Assembly: GCA_046594215.1 (NCBI GenBank)
Contig: JBKJPX010000069.1
Location: 1-64,000 of the forward strand
Source of the DNA: Panacagrimonas sp046594215
GTDB taxonomy: Bacteria > Pseudomonadota > Gammaproteobacteria > Nevskiales > Nevskiaceae
Reading direction: 5' to 3'
Length of the DNA stretch: 64,000 bases
Under the pieces are notes generated by a model. The model searched no databases. It had not been told where the DNA came from and worked only from the letters and a program-made list of their open reading frames with translations. Within the stretch, counting starts at the first letter, position 1. Each line of letters opens with the position of its first letter. Shown here piece by piece: positions 34,163 through 43,300 of the stretch. The translations under genes were made by a program, and so were the position numbers.

Positions 34163-35275
34163 TCAGAAGCGCGCGACGACATCCTGCATCGGGTCGAAAT
34201 CGCCTTCGTCGATGAAGGCCACGCAGTTACGGCCGCGCTCCTTGGCGCGATAAAGCGCCGCGTCGGCCATCTCGACCAGGCCCGGTGGACGCAGCCGCGC
34301 GATGCCCTGTCCGCCCACGCTCACCGTGCCGACGCTGATCGTCAACACTCCGATCGGGCTCTTCTCGTGCGGAAGGCCGAGCCGCTCGACCTCCAGCCGG
34401 ATCAACTCCGCGGCCATCACCGCGCCGGCTGCATCCGTGCGCGGCAGGCAGGCCAGGAATTCCTCGCCGCCGACACGCCCGACGAAGTCGCCCGGTCGCC
34501 TGAGCGATCGCGACAGCACGTTCGCCACCTCGCGCAAGGCAATGTCGCCGGCCGGATGACCGTAGTGATCGTTGAAGGCCTTGAAGTAGTCCACGTCGAA
34601 TGCGAGCAGGCTCAGGCTGGAGCGTTCACGCACCGCGCGGCGCCATTCGCGTTGGAGCGAGGACTCCACGGCGCGGCGGTTGCGCAGGCCCGTGAGCGCG
34701 TCGCGCGCAGCCTGGCGGCGCAGCAGAGCCTCGCGTTCCATCAGCCATCGCGCGTCCATCAGCAGCGCTCGCATTCGCTCGCCGTCGCTGCGCGGCTCGT
34801 CGCAGGTGACACAGAGAACGCCCAGGACCTGCCCGGCGCGCGTGCGGATGGACACGCCGGCGAAGTAGCCGATCGCGGGTGCCGGCGGTTCGGTCGTTGT
34901 CACGGCCGGATCGGCCGGATCGGCAGGCTCGACGAGCGCGCCGGTTCGCGCGTCGGCGACGACCAGGACATCGGGCTGCACCAGGGTCTGCTGCAGCAGC
35001 GAGGTCAGTGCACGCAGCGAGGGCTCCGCGGGGCCGACCCACTGAATTCGCTCGAAACGGCCATCGGCCACGGGACAGTAGGCCGCCACCGGCATCGCCG
35101 TTGCAGCGGCGAGCAGGCGCAACATGTGATCGAAGCGCTCGGGGTGGCGCGTCTCGCTCGCGCCGCGATCGCCCCCGCGCTCCGTGAGCAATCGATCCGT
35201 CACGCGAATGAGCGTCGGGGCGCGTGACGACCGCGGCGGGGTTGGCCATGCTTCCATCCACTGCTTCGTGCGCAT
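34163..35275 (-). CDS. Diguanylate cyclase with N-terminal GAF-like sensor
   Basis: A 370-residue protein: a GAF-like region at ~50-190, then a GGDEF domain at ~200-365. The active site is GGEEF (in GRVGGEEFLACLP), with FDVDYFKAFNDHYGH for the metal and GTP ribose. An RPGD inhibitory site lies five residues before GGEEF, so product inhibition is likely intact. It should make cyclic di-GMP from GTP in response to an unknown cytoplasmic signal. No membrane segment is seen. Start ATG 35275 follows GGGGAA; TTG 35293 is an alternative. Confidence 0.87.
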   Translation of the reverse strand: MRTKQWMEAWPTPPRSSRAPTLIRVTDRLLTERGGDRGASETRHPERFDHMLRLLAAATAMPVAAYCPVADGRFERIQWVGPAEPSLRALTSLLQQTLVQPDVLVVADARTGALVEPADPADPAVTTTEPPAPAIGYFAGVSIRTRAGQVLGVLCVTCDEPRSDGERMRALLMDARWLMEREALLRRQAARDALTGLRNRRAVESSLQREWRRAVRERSSLSLLAFDVDYFKAFNDHYGHPAGDIALREVANVLSRSLRRPGDFVGRVGGEEFLACLPRTDAAGAVMAAELIRLEVERLGLPHEKSPIGVLTISVGTVSVGGQGIARLRPPGLVEMADAALYRAKERGRNCVAFIDEGDFDPMQDVVARF

Positions 35276-35412
35276 CGTTCGATTCCCCGCCAAGCGGCTT
35301 GAGAGCGCCTGCAGGACCGGTGCCGGGTACAGGACGCGATTCGAACAAGGTGCACGGGCAATCTGAATCGCACTCGAACAGATCGCCCTGTCGCCGAAGG
35401 ACGACAGTCCGC

Positions 35413-35808
35413 TCAGCCCTTCGCGAGGCGTTCCTCGAATTTCTGCAGGTCGATGACGCCGCGCGCATGCGTGCCTTCGCCGATCAGGCGTGCGCCGTCG
35501 TGGGCTTCCACCCGGAAGCGCACGAGCCGTCCCTCGATCGCGGTGACGATGGCCGTTGCGGTCACGGTGCGACCAATGGGCGTCGCGGCGAGATGGCGGA
35601 TGTTCACCTCGGCGCCGACCGACACCCAGCCGTCCGGCAGGCGCGGATGGATCGCGTTCGCCGCCGCCACCTCCATCAGGTAGATCATCATCGGCGTGCC
35701 GTACACGGCCGGCATGCGGGGCAGGTGATGGCGCACCGTCAGCTCCGCGCGCACGACCACGGACTCGGTGCCGCGCTGTCCGACGACGAGCGACTCGAGG
35801 GGATTCAT
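35413..35808 (-). CDS. Hotdog-fold thioesterase (FlK-like)
   Basis: A 131-residue hotdog protein. HHLPRMPAVYGTPMMIYLME near residue 28 and PIGRTVTATAIVTAIEGRLVRF near residue 77 resemble the fluoroacetyl-CoA thioesterase (FlK)-like group, whose members hydrolyse small acyl-CoA esters. The true substrate is unknown. ATG 35808 has a GGAG ribosome site; longer in-frame codons belong to the next gene's shadow. It ends the unit with the small membrane protein upstream. Confidence 0.78.
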   Translation of the reverse strand: MNPLESLVVGQRGTESVVVRAELTVRHHLPRMPAVYGTPMMIYLMEVAAANAIHPRLPDGWVSVGAEVNIRHLAATPIGRTVTATAIVTAIEGRLVRFRVEAHDGARLIGEGTHARGVIDLQKFEERLAKG

Positions 35809-35825
35809 CGGCGAGCTCCTTTGGT

Positions 35826-36086
35826 TCAGTGCGACTGCGCGGGCGTGCGCAGGGGCTGTAGCTTGGGAAAAACGACGTCCTGCGTGGGCGTCGCGGGCGG
35901 GCCCGCCGCGGCGATCGGCGGCGGCGCCGCAGCGCGCGGTATCACCGCCAGGAACAGCGCGATCGCGGCAGCGACGACGGCCACGCCGACGAGGATGAGC
36001 CGCCGCGTGCGCCCGGGCTGGTAGGGTTGGTCCATCGCCTCCGCGCGGGCGATCGGCGGAAGCTCGGAGGCGGGCTGTAGCGGCAT
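35826..36086 (-). CDS. Small single-span membrane protein, unknown function
   Basis: An 86-residue protein with one membrane helix (RRLILVGVAVVAAAIALFLAV, residues ~30-50) preceded by basic residues and followed by a Pro/Ala-rich periplasmic tail. An internal ATG (MDQPYQ) is a possible shorter start. It lies 17 bases before the thioesterase gene in the same direction and is divergent from NnrU across 67 bases. No family was recognised. Confidence 0.5.
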   Translation of the reverse strand: MPLQPASELPPIARAEAMDQPYQPGRTRRLILVGVAVVAAAIALFLAVIPRAAAPPPIAAAGPPATPTQDVVFPKLQPLRTPAQSH

Positions 36087-36153
36087 GCAGCGAGTGTAAT
36101 GCGCACCCGCGCACGCGCTACTCTTGCGCTCGGCATTCTGCCCCGGAGAACCC

Positions 36154-36729
36154 ATGCTGTTGCTGGTGCTTGGCGTCCTGTTGTGGTCCGCGGTCCATCT
36201 GTTCGCGGCCCGCGCCGTACAGCGGCGCGCGGCGATTGTCGCGAAGATTGGCCTGGCGGCCTACAAGGGACTGTTCGCACTCACCGTCCTGCTATCCCTG
36301 GTGCTGATCACGCTCGGCTGGCGTTCGACGCCGCCGATCTCGATCTGGGTTCCGCCGCCGGACATGCGCTACCTGACCGTCGTGCTCATGCCCTTCGCCG
36401 TGATCCTGTTCACGAGCGCGCGTGCGCCCACCGACATCAAGCAGTTCCTCCGGCATCCGCAGCTCACCGGCGTGAAGCTCTGGGCCGTGGCGCACCTGCT
36501 GACCAACGGGGAGACGCGATCCGTGGTGCTGTTCGGGGGCTTGCTCGGTTGGGCGGTGCTGGAGGTGATCTTCCTCAATCGCCGCGACGGCGCGCGCGTG
36601 AAGCCGCCACGCGTGGGCGCGATGCGCACCGTCACCAGCGCGCTGATCGGCCTGCTCGTGACGGGCGTGCTGGTGTTCGCGCATCCCTGGTTCACCGGCA
36701 TGCCGGTCCTCCCGCTCGAGCTGCACTGA
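36154..36729 (+). CDS. NnrU family membrane protein
   Basis: A 191-residue protein with five to six membrane helices. LLLVLGVLLWSAVHLFAARAV at the start and KLWAVAHLLTNGETRSVVLFG near residue 110 match the NnrU/MAPEG-like family, first named for a link to nitrite/nitric oxide reduction. Its function in genomes without denitrification genes nearby, as here, is unclear. ATG 36154 follows GGAG. The enoyl-CoA hydratase gene follows 59 bases later. Confidence 0.82.
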   Translation: MLLLVLGVLLWSAVHLFAARAVQRRAAIVAKIGLAAYKGLFALTVLLSLVLITLGWRSTPPISIWVPPPDMRYLTVVLMPFAVILFTSARAPTDIKQFLRHPQLTGVKLWAVAHLLTNGETRSVVLFGGLLGWAVLEVIFLNRRDGARVKPPRVGAMRTVTSALIGLLVTGVLVFAHPWFTGMPVLPLELH

Positions 36730-36788
36730 CGCGGCTGCGCATTTCCGTTTTGCTCCATCGAAGAACTCACAACTCAAGGAGACGTTTC

Positions 36789-37544
36789 GTGTTCGAGATC
36801 ACCCGCCAGGACGACATCGCGCTGCTGGCCATGCGCCACGGCAAGGCCAACACCATGGACGTGGAATTCTGCGAGGGCTTGGCCGCGCAGTTCCGCACGC
36901 TCGAGAAGGATCCCTGCCGGGCGATCGTGCTCGTGGGCCAGGGCCGCATCTTCTCCGCGGGTGTGGACCTGCTGCGCATCGTCGACGGCGGTCATGCCTA
37001 CGTGCAGCGCTTCCTGCCCGCGCTGAGCGCGATGTTCGACGCCGTGTTCGAAAGCTCAAAGCCCGTCGTGGCGGCCGTGAACGGCGCGGCGATCGCGGGT
37101 GGCTGCGTGCTGGCCTGCGCGGCCGACCAGCGCGTGCTCGCACAGGGTGCGCGAACCGGCGTGCCGGAACTCAAGGTCGGCGTACCGTTCCCGACCAGCG
37201 CGCTGGAGGTCCTGCGATTCACCGTGGCGCACCGGCACCTGCAGGGTGTGCTCTACGGCGCCGGCACCTTCGCGGGCGACGAGGCCTTGCAGCGCGGCCT
37301 GGCGGACGAGGTCGTTGCGCCCGACGCCGTACTCGACCGTGCGACCGTGCTCGCGAAGTCCTTCGCCGAGCTGCCGCCCAAGGCCTTCGCGCTGACCAAG
37401 CGGGCGCTGCGTGCCGCATCGATCAAGCGGATTCGCGAAGACGGGCCGGGCTATGACGCCGAGGCGCTGGCGCAGTGGGCGAGCGTCGAGACGGGTGCAG
37501 GGCTTCGGTCATACATCGAGAAGACGTTCAAGCCGGCGAAGTAG
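36789..37544 (+). CDS. Enoyl-CoA hydratase/isomerase family protein
   Basis: A 251-residue crotonase-fold protein. The oxyanion-hole regions are GRIFSAGVDLLRI near residue 57 and AAVNGAAIAGGCVLACAAD near residue 97. PELKVGVPFPTSALEV near residue 128 lies where hydratases carry a catalytic Glu, and Glu is present. It probably hydrates or isomerises an acyl-CoA in fatty acid or ring catabolism. GTG 36789 is preceded by AAGGAGA. A repeat element begins 20 bases after its stop. Confidence 0.85.
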   Translation: MFEITRQDDIALLAMRHGKANTMDVEFCEGLAAQFRTLEKDPCRAIVLVGQGRIFSAGVDLLRIVDGGHAYVQRFLPALSAMFDAVFESSKPVVAAVNGAAIAGGCVLACAADQRVLAQGARTGVPELKVGVPFPTSALEVLRFTVAHRHLQGVLYGAGTFAGDEALQRGLADEVVAPDAVLDRATVLAKSFAELPPKAFALTKRALRAASIKRIREDGPGYDAEALAQWASVETGAGLRSYIEKTFKPAK

Positions 37545-37563
37545 GCGCGGCTTTCGATCTGGT

Positions 37564-37702
37564 CTCCCTCTCCCCATGCGGCTTTTCGCGTGGGGAGGGC
37601 GGGGTGAGGGGCCTGCCGCTCTGAACCGAGCGGGCGGTTGATCGGAAAGCGTTTGCCCCTCACCCCGCCCTCTCCCCGTGAAAAGCACACGGGGAGAGGG
37701 AG
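37564..37702. repeat. GC-rich inverted-repeat element, copy A
   Basis: A 139-bp element with perfect 12-bp terminal inverted repeats (CTCCCTCTCCCC at 37564-37575, GGGGAGAGGGAG at 37691-37702) and an inner pair around GGCGGGGTGAGGGGC / GCCCCTCACCCCGCC. It could fold into a long cruciform. It has no coding capacity, so it is MITE-like. Copy B lies at 37947-38083. Confidence 0.85.
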
Positions 37703-37716
37703 TCGTGCGGCTGGAC

Positions 37717-37910
37717 TCAGCTGAGTCCCGCCACCGGCAACACCGCTCCGTGCACCGCTCCGTGCACCGCCACCGCCACCGCCACCGCCACCGCCACCGC
37801 CTCGTCCGACGCCAGAAACCGGATCGCGTTCGCGAGGTTCTCCGGTGACACCCATTGCGTCGGATCCGCGTCCGGCATCGCCGCGTGGTTGGCCGGCGCG
37901 TTGATGATGC
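37717..37910 (-). pseudogene. C-terminal relic of a short-chain dehydrogenase with microsatellite expansion
   Basis: About 64 codons read like the end of an SDR: NAPANHAAMPDADPTQWVSP, then ENLANAIRFLASDEAVAV, then HGAVLPVAGLS and a stop. The 5' part of the gene is missing, and upstream sequence in frame is repeat copy B. Within the relic a microsatellite adds VA repeats and a second HGAV. It sits between two GC-rich repeat copies, as if the elements removed or replaced the rest of the gene. I expect no function. Confidence 0.65.
37743..37802. repeat. Microsatellite inside the SDR relic
   Basis: Two 12-base units (CCGCTCCGTGCA, 37743-37766) are followed by five CCGCCA units and a variant CCGCCT (37767-37802). 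On the minus strand they read as repeated VA and HGAV codons. All units keep the frame. Confidence 0.88.
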
Positions 37911-37946
37911 TTGGTGGCGGGAAGGGGTGAGGCCGCCTGAGCTTGT

Positions 37947-38083
37947 CTCCCTCTCCCCATGCAGCTTCGTCGCATGGGGAGAGGGCGGGGTGAGGGGCAA
38001 ATGCTCTCCGGCTCCACGTCGCTCTGGCTGCGAGCGGCGGGCCCCTCACCCCGGTTCTCTCCCTGCTTCGCGGGGAGAGAGAG
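37947..38083. repeat. GC-rich inverted-repeat element, copy B
   Basis: A 137-bp relative of copy A with the same left end CTCCCTCTCCCC (37947-37958), inner GGGCGGGGTGAGGGGC / GCCCCTCACCCC, and a slightly diverged right end (GGGGAGAGAGAG). It ends eight bases before the rimO stop codon and may serve as its terminator. Confidence 0.83.
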
Positions 38084-38090
38084 CAAAGCG

Positions 38091-39485
38091 CTACTCGTCG
38101 ACCACTTCCGCGTTCAGATCATGCTCGTCCGCGCCAATCACCTCGGCGCGCACGATCTGTCCCGGCTTGAGCGGATCGATGCAGGAGAGATAAACCTTGC
38201 CGTCGATCTCGGGCGCATCGGCCCATGAGCGACCGGTGACGACGTGGTCCTCGCCGATCTCGTCGACCATGACCTCGATGGTCTTGCCGATCTTGGCCTT
38301 GAGTTTCTTCCTGCTGATCTTCGCCTGCGCCTTCATGAAGCGCGCGAGCCGATCCTGCTGCACCTCTTCGGGCACATGGTCGGGCAGGGCGTTTGCACGC
38401 GCGCCTTCCACCGGCGAGTACGTGAAGCAGCCCACGCGATCCAGCTGGGCTGAAAGTTGCCAGTCCAGCAGCTCCTGGAACTCGGCCTCGGTCTCGCCGG
38501 GGAAGCCCGCGATGAAGGTGCTGCGAAGCGTGATGTCCGGACAGATCCGGCGCCACGCGGCGATGCGCTCGAGCGTGTTTTCCGCAAACGCCGGACGCTT
38601 CATGCGCTTCAACACGCTTGGGCTGCCGTGCTGGAACGGGATGTCGAGATAGGGCAGAACCTTGCGCTCCGCCATCAGCGGAATGATGTCGTCGACGTGG
38701 GGATAGGGATAGACGTAGTGCATGCGCACCCACACGCCGAGCTCGCCCAGGCCCTTGCAGAGGTCCAGCATCGAGGTGCGATATTCCTTCTCGCGCCACG
38801 TCCCCTTCTCGTACTTGATGTCCACGCCGTAGGCGCTGGTGTCCTGCGAGATCACGAGCAGTTCCTTGACGCCCGACTTCACAAGCTTCTCGGACTCGCG
38901 CAGTACGTCGTCGATGCGCCGCGACACCAGCTTGCCGCGCATCGAAGGAATGATGCAGAAGCTGCACTTGTGGTTGCAGCCCTCGGAAATCTTCACGTAC
39001 GCGTAGTGACGCGGCGTGAGCTTCACGCCGATGTCGTCGCCCAGGCCGCTGCCGCGGCGACGCGCGGCCGGCAGCAGGTCCACGAAGGGGTCGTATTTCG
39101 GCGGCACTGCGAGGTGCACCGCGTCCATCACCGCCTTGTAGTTCTGCGGGCCGCTGATCGACAGCAGGTCGGGAAACTTTTCTCTCACGACGTGGCTTTT
39201 CGGGCCGGCGCCGAGGCAGCCGGTGACGATGACCTTGCCGTTCTCGGCCATCGCTTCGCCGATGGCGTCCAGCGATTCGGCCACGGCGGAATCGATGAAG
39301 CCGCAGGTGTTCACCACCACGACGTCGGCCTTGTCGTAGGTGGGCACGGTCTCGTAGCCCTCGGCGCGAAGCTGCGTGAGGATGCGCTCGGAGTCGACCA
39401 GGGCCTTGGGGCAGCCGAGCGACACAAAGCCGACTTTCGGCGTCTTGCGGCGGCGGGCGGGTGGGGAAACAAGGGTGCTGGACAT
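38091..39485 (-). CDS. rimO: Ribosomal protein uS12 methylthiotransferase
   Basis: RimO adds a methylthio group to the conserved Asp of ribosomal protein S12 using two iron-sulfur clusters. The 464-residue protein has the three N-terminal cluster cysteines (Cys25 in SLGCPKALVD, Cys61 in NTCGF, Cys90 in TGCLGAG). The radical-SAM CxxxCxxC is at Cys170, Cys174 and Cys177 (CNHKCSFC). A C-terminal TRAM domain follows. LGCPKALVDSE separates it from MiaB. The first 15 residues are a variable lead. It stands alone, flanked by repeat copy B and a 206-base gap. Confidence 0.95.
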   Translation of the reverse strand: MSSTLVSPPARRRKTPKVGFVSLGCPKALVDSERILTQLRAEGYETVPTYDKADVVVVNTCGFIDSAVAESLDAIGEAMAENGKVIVTGCLGAGPKSHVVREKFPDLLSISGPQNYKAVMDAVHLAVPPKYDPFVDLLPAARRRGSGLGDDIGVKLTPRHYAYVKISEGCNHKCSFCIIPSMRGKLVSRRIDDVLRESEKLVKSGVKELLVISQDTSAYGVDIKYEKGTWREKEYRTSMLDLCKGLGELGVWVRMHYVYPYPHVDDIIPLMAERKVLPYLDIPFQHGSPSVLKRMKRPAFAENTLERIAAWRRICPDITLRSTFIAGFPGETEAEFQELLDWQLSAQLDRVGCFTYSPVEGARANALPDHVPEEVQQDRLARFMKAQAKISRKKLKAKIGKTIEVMVDEIGEDHVVTGRSWADAPEIDGKVYLSCIDPLKPGQIVRAEVIGADEHDLNAEVVDE

Positions 39486-39691
39486 CGGGTTTCTGTGTGC
39501 GGCGGCGCAGCATTGTACGGCGCTGAACGTGGCCTCACGCCCCGAAAGGGCCCGTCCGCAGCCCGGCGCGGATGGACGGTCGGGCGCGGCGGGGCAGTTC
39601 CGAACGATCGGGCCGCAGCCGCGGACGAACGCGCGGGGCGCGGGCGGGAGTGCGCTGCGACGATGGGGCTCGCTCCTGATGGCAATCCCCC

Positions 39692-40231
39692 ATGTCCCGT
39701 TCCTGGCTGTTTCGCGCCTGTTTTCTAGGGTCGTCCCTGCTCGCGGCCAGCGGCAACGCCGCCGCCGAACTGTTGCCGGCGACGCCGGCGCCCGATTTCA
39801 CGCAGACCGGTCCCGAGGCCTGGCTCAACTCCAAGCCGCTGACCTGGGCGGACCTGCGGGGCAAGGTCGTCGTGCTGGATTTCTGGACCTTCGCCTGCTG
39901 GAACTGCTACCGCTCGATCCCCTGGCTGCACACGCTGCGGTCGAAGTTCGGCGACAAGCTCGTGATCGTGGGCGTGCACACGCCGGAATTGCCGCAGGAA
40001 TACGAGCTCGACCGCGTGAAGGCCAAGCTCCAGGAATTTGCGGTCACCGATGCGCAGATGATCGACAACGATTACGGCTACTGGAAGGCGATGCACAACC
40101 GTGCCTGGCCTGCGTTCTACCTGGTCGATCGCAAGGGCAACGTCCGCGCTCGCCACTTCGGCGAGACGCATGACGGCGATCGCAACGCGAAGTCGATCGA
40201 GGCGGACATCCGCGCGCTGCTCTCGGAATAG
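39692..40231 (+). CDS. Exported thioredoxin-like (TlpA/DipZ-type) protein
   Basis: A 179-residue periplasmic thiol-disulfide protein. A signal peptide (residues 1-25) precedes the thioredoxin fold with active site CWNC in LDFWTFACWNCYRSIPWL near residue 70. The FWTxxCxNCxR pattern matches the DipZ C-terminal/NHL-linked group of thioredoxin-like proteins rather than the WCxxC of classical TlpA. PAFYLVDRKG near residue 140 carries the cis-Pro loop. Its partner is unknown. It converges with the glutamate dehydrogenase gene, with an inverted repeat between them. Confidence 0.82.
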   Translation: MSRSWLFRACFLGSSLLAASGNAAAELLPATPAPDFTQTGPEAWLNSKPLTWADLRGKVVVLDFWTFACWNCYRSIPWLHTLRSKFGDKLVIVGVHTPELPQEYELDRVKAKLQEFAVTDAQMIDNDYGYWKAMHNRAWPAFYLVDRKGNVRARHFGETHDGDRNAKSIEADIRALLSE

Positions 40232-40237
40232 AGGCAT

Positions 40238-40309
40238 CCGTAGACCCGGACGAAGTGCTGGGTCTTGCCGCGCGTCCCATGGCGATCCTGGACTTCGGCC
40301 GGGCTACGG
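40238..40309. repeat. Inverted-repeat element between tlpA-like and glutamate dehydrogenase genes
   Basis: CCGTAGACCCGGACGAAG (40238-40255) and CTTCGGCCGGGCTACGG (40293-40309) are inverted copies with one mismatch and one indel, around a 37-base centre. The right end contains the TAG stop codon of the glutamate dehydrogenase gene. The same end sequence supplies the stop of the ABC ATPase gene at 26506-26508. Confidence 0.75.
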
Positions 40310-43300
40310 GTGTGGCCGAAGCTCCGCCAGTTCCCGCACCGCCACCGACAGCGCCGCGTGATCGTGCGCCCCGGAGGTCTGCAGCTCTGTCACGAGCGCG
40401 AGCGCCGACGCCAGCCGCGTGCCGCGGGTCTTCTCCCAGGCCTCGAGCCCGCCGCGCGCCAGCACGTCGCGCGCGAGGTCCCGGTGAGCGCGGTAGGCGT
40501 CCTCGCGCAGCTTGCTGCGCGCCAGCGCCTGCCAGGGCCCGGTGACCTTGAGATGGGCGATGGCCGGCAGCAGCCAGGGTAGGCGCAGCCGCTCGCCCAG
40601 TTCGAAGTAGGTCCTGGCGGCCTGATCGAGCGTCACGTTCGCGTGCTGCGCCATGTCGGCGATGTCGGGTGCGCTGCCCAGGGCCTTGGTCGCGGTGAGC
40701 CGGTGCGCGAGCGCCTCGGGCAGCTTGTCGGCGAGCAGCGCGGCGAGCTGGCGGTCGTACTCCGCGCGATAGGCAGGCGGCAGCACCTGCGGCAGCAGGG
40801 CTTCGACCTTGGCCAGGGCAGGGCCGTACCGCGACACGAGCGCGCCGACTTCCAGCGGCTGCGGAAAGCGCGAGGTCACCAGCCAGGCGCTCACGTGGCG
40901 AACGAGGTCTGCGGTCTGGTGCGCGATGCGAAGCGTCACGGCGGCGGGCAGGCGATCTTCGATCTCGTCGATCGCCTGCCAGTAGGACCGTGCGTCCACG
41001 AGGTCGTGCGCCGCCGCGTAGGCGCCCAGCACCTCGCCCAGCGGCACGCCCTGGTCCTCCGCGAGCCGGTGCGCGAAGGAAGCGCCCATGCGGTTGACCA
41101 CGTCGTTGGACAGGATCGTGGCGACGATCTCGCGGCGTAGGCGATGATGCTCGAGCGCGTGGCGGTGGCGCTCCACCATCGCGCGCGGGAAATTCTCGAG
41201 CAGCGCGTGCACGAAGTGGGGATCGTCCGGCAACGCGCCGTCCAGGGCCGCTGCGTTCAACGACATCTTCGCGTAGGCCATCAGCACCGCGATCTCGGGG
41301 CGCGTCAGGCCGCGGCCCGCGCTGCGCCGCTGCTGCAGCAGCTCGTCGTCGGGCAGGCCCTCCAGTGCGCGGTCCAGGCGACCTTCGCGTTCCAGGCGCC
41401 GGAGGAGCGCGATGTGGTCGTCCAGGCGCTGCGCCGCCTGGCCTTCGATGAGGCTGATCGCGCCGGATTGCACCTCGCTGTCGCGCAGAACGAAGGCGGC
41501 CACCTCGTCGGTCATCGCGGCCAGCAGCTCGTCGCGCGCAGCACGCGCGAGGTCGCCGCGCGCGACGACCTCGTTGAGCGCGATCTTGATGTTCACCTCG
41601 CGGTCCGAGCAGTGCACGCCGCCGCTGTTGTCGATCGCGTCGGTGTTGATGCGGCCGCCCTGGCCGCGCGCGCCACGCAGCGCGTACTCGATGCGGCCAG
41701 CCTGCGTGAAGCCCAGATTCCCGCCTTCGCCGACCACCCGCGCACGCAGGTCGCGGCCATCGACGCGCACGCCGTCATTGCCGCGATCGTGCGCTTCGTC
41801 CTGGCCCTGGTGACTGGCCTTCACGTAGGTGCCGATTCCGCCGTTCCAGAACAGATCGACCGGTGCGCGCAGACAGGCGCGCACCAGATCATTGGCGCTC
41901 ACGGTGCCGGGCTCGATGCCGAGGGCGCGCGCCGCCTCCGGCGACACGATGACGCGCTTGGACGTGCGAGCGAACACGCCGCCGCCCTTCGAGATCAGGC
42001 TGCTGTCGTAATCGGCCCAGGACGAGCGCGGCAGTTCGAACAAGCGGCGCCGCTCCTCGAAGGCGCGTTGCGCGTCGGGGTCCGGATCGAGGAAGACGTG
42101 CCGATGGTCGAAGGCTGCGACGAGCCGGATGTGCGGCGAAAGCAGCATGCCGTTGCCAAACACGTCGCCGGACATATCGCCGACGCCGGCAACGGTGAAG
42201 TCATCGTGCGCGATGTCGGTGCCCAGCTCGCGGAAGTGCCGCTTGACGCTCTCCCAGGCGCCACGCGCGGTGATGCCCATCTTCTTGTGGTCGTACCCGG
42301 CCGAGCCGCCGGAGGCGAAGGCGTCGCCCAGCCAGAAGCCGTACTCGGCGGAAATGGAATTCGCGATGTCGGAGAACGTCGCCGTGCCCTTGTCGGCCGC
42401 GACGACGAGGTAGGGATCGTCGCCGTCGTGCCGCACCGTGTCCTTCGACGGTGTGACGCGATCGCCGACGCGGTTGTCGGTGAGGTCGAGCAGCCCGCGC
42501 AGAAAAGTCCGGTAGCAGTCCTTGCCGTAGACCATCCAGGCCTCGCGGTCGGTCGGTGGCGGCGCGCGGCGCGCGATGAAGCCGCCCTTGGCGCCGACGG
42601 GCACTATCACCACGTTCTTCACCTGCTGCGCCTTCATGAGGCCCAGCACCTCGGTGCGGAAATCCTCGCTGCGGTCGGACCAGCGCAGGCCGCCGCGCGC
42701 GACCTTGCCGCCGCGCAGATGTACGCCTTCGACGTGCGGCGAACTCACCCAGATCTCGAACTGCGGTCGCGGCTGCGGCAGTTCCGGAATCCTGGAAGGC
42801 TCGATCTTCAGACTCAGGCAGGCCTTTGGCCGGCCCTGCGCGTCGCGCTGCCAGTGATTGGTGCGCAGGCCGGCGCGGATCACCGAGGCGAGCACACGCA
42901 GAACGCGATCGGCGTCCAGCGACGCGACGCCGTCCAGCGCCTTGTCGAGCGCCAGCGAGGCTTTCTCCTCGCCGCGCTTGCGCGCCGCCGGCGTGAGCGA
43001 GGGATCGAATCGTTGCTCGAAGAGATCCACCAGCGCGCGCGCCACGTCCGGAGTCATCGAGACGATTCGCTCGATGTCCGCGCGGCCGTACGGCAACCCC
43101 ACCTGGTTGACGTAGCCGGAGAGCATGCGCAGCACGCCCACCTGCGGCGCATCGAGCGTGGCGGCGAGGACCAGGCGATTGAGCGCGTCATCCTGGGCCT
43201 CGCCGCGCAGCACCCGCGGCAGCAGGCGCTCTACTTCCGCGGCGGACCCGGGTGTTGCGCCGGGGGGCACTTCCACCTCGAAATCCTGCACCCACAGGGT

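Noticed and set aside
37743..37802. Short tandem repeats considered as a CRISPR-like array
   Set aside because: Units are 6 and 12 bases without spacers, so this is a microsatellite.
39486..39691. Small coding frames in the gap between rimO and the TlpA-like gene
   Set aside because: They lack ribosome sites and conserved motifs, and their composition is that of random GC-rich DNA.
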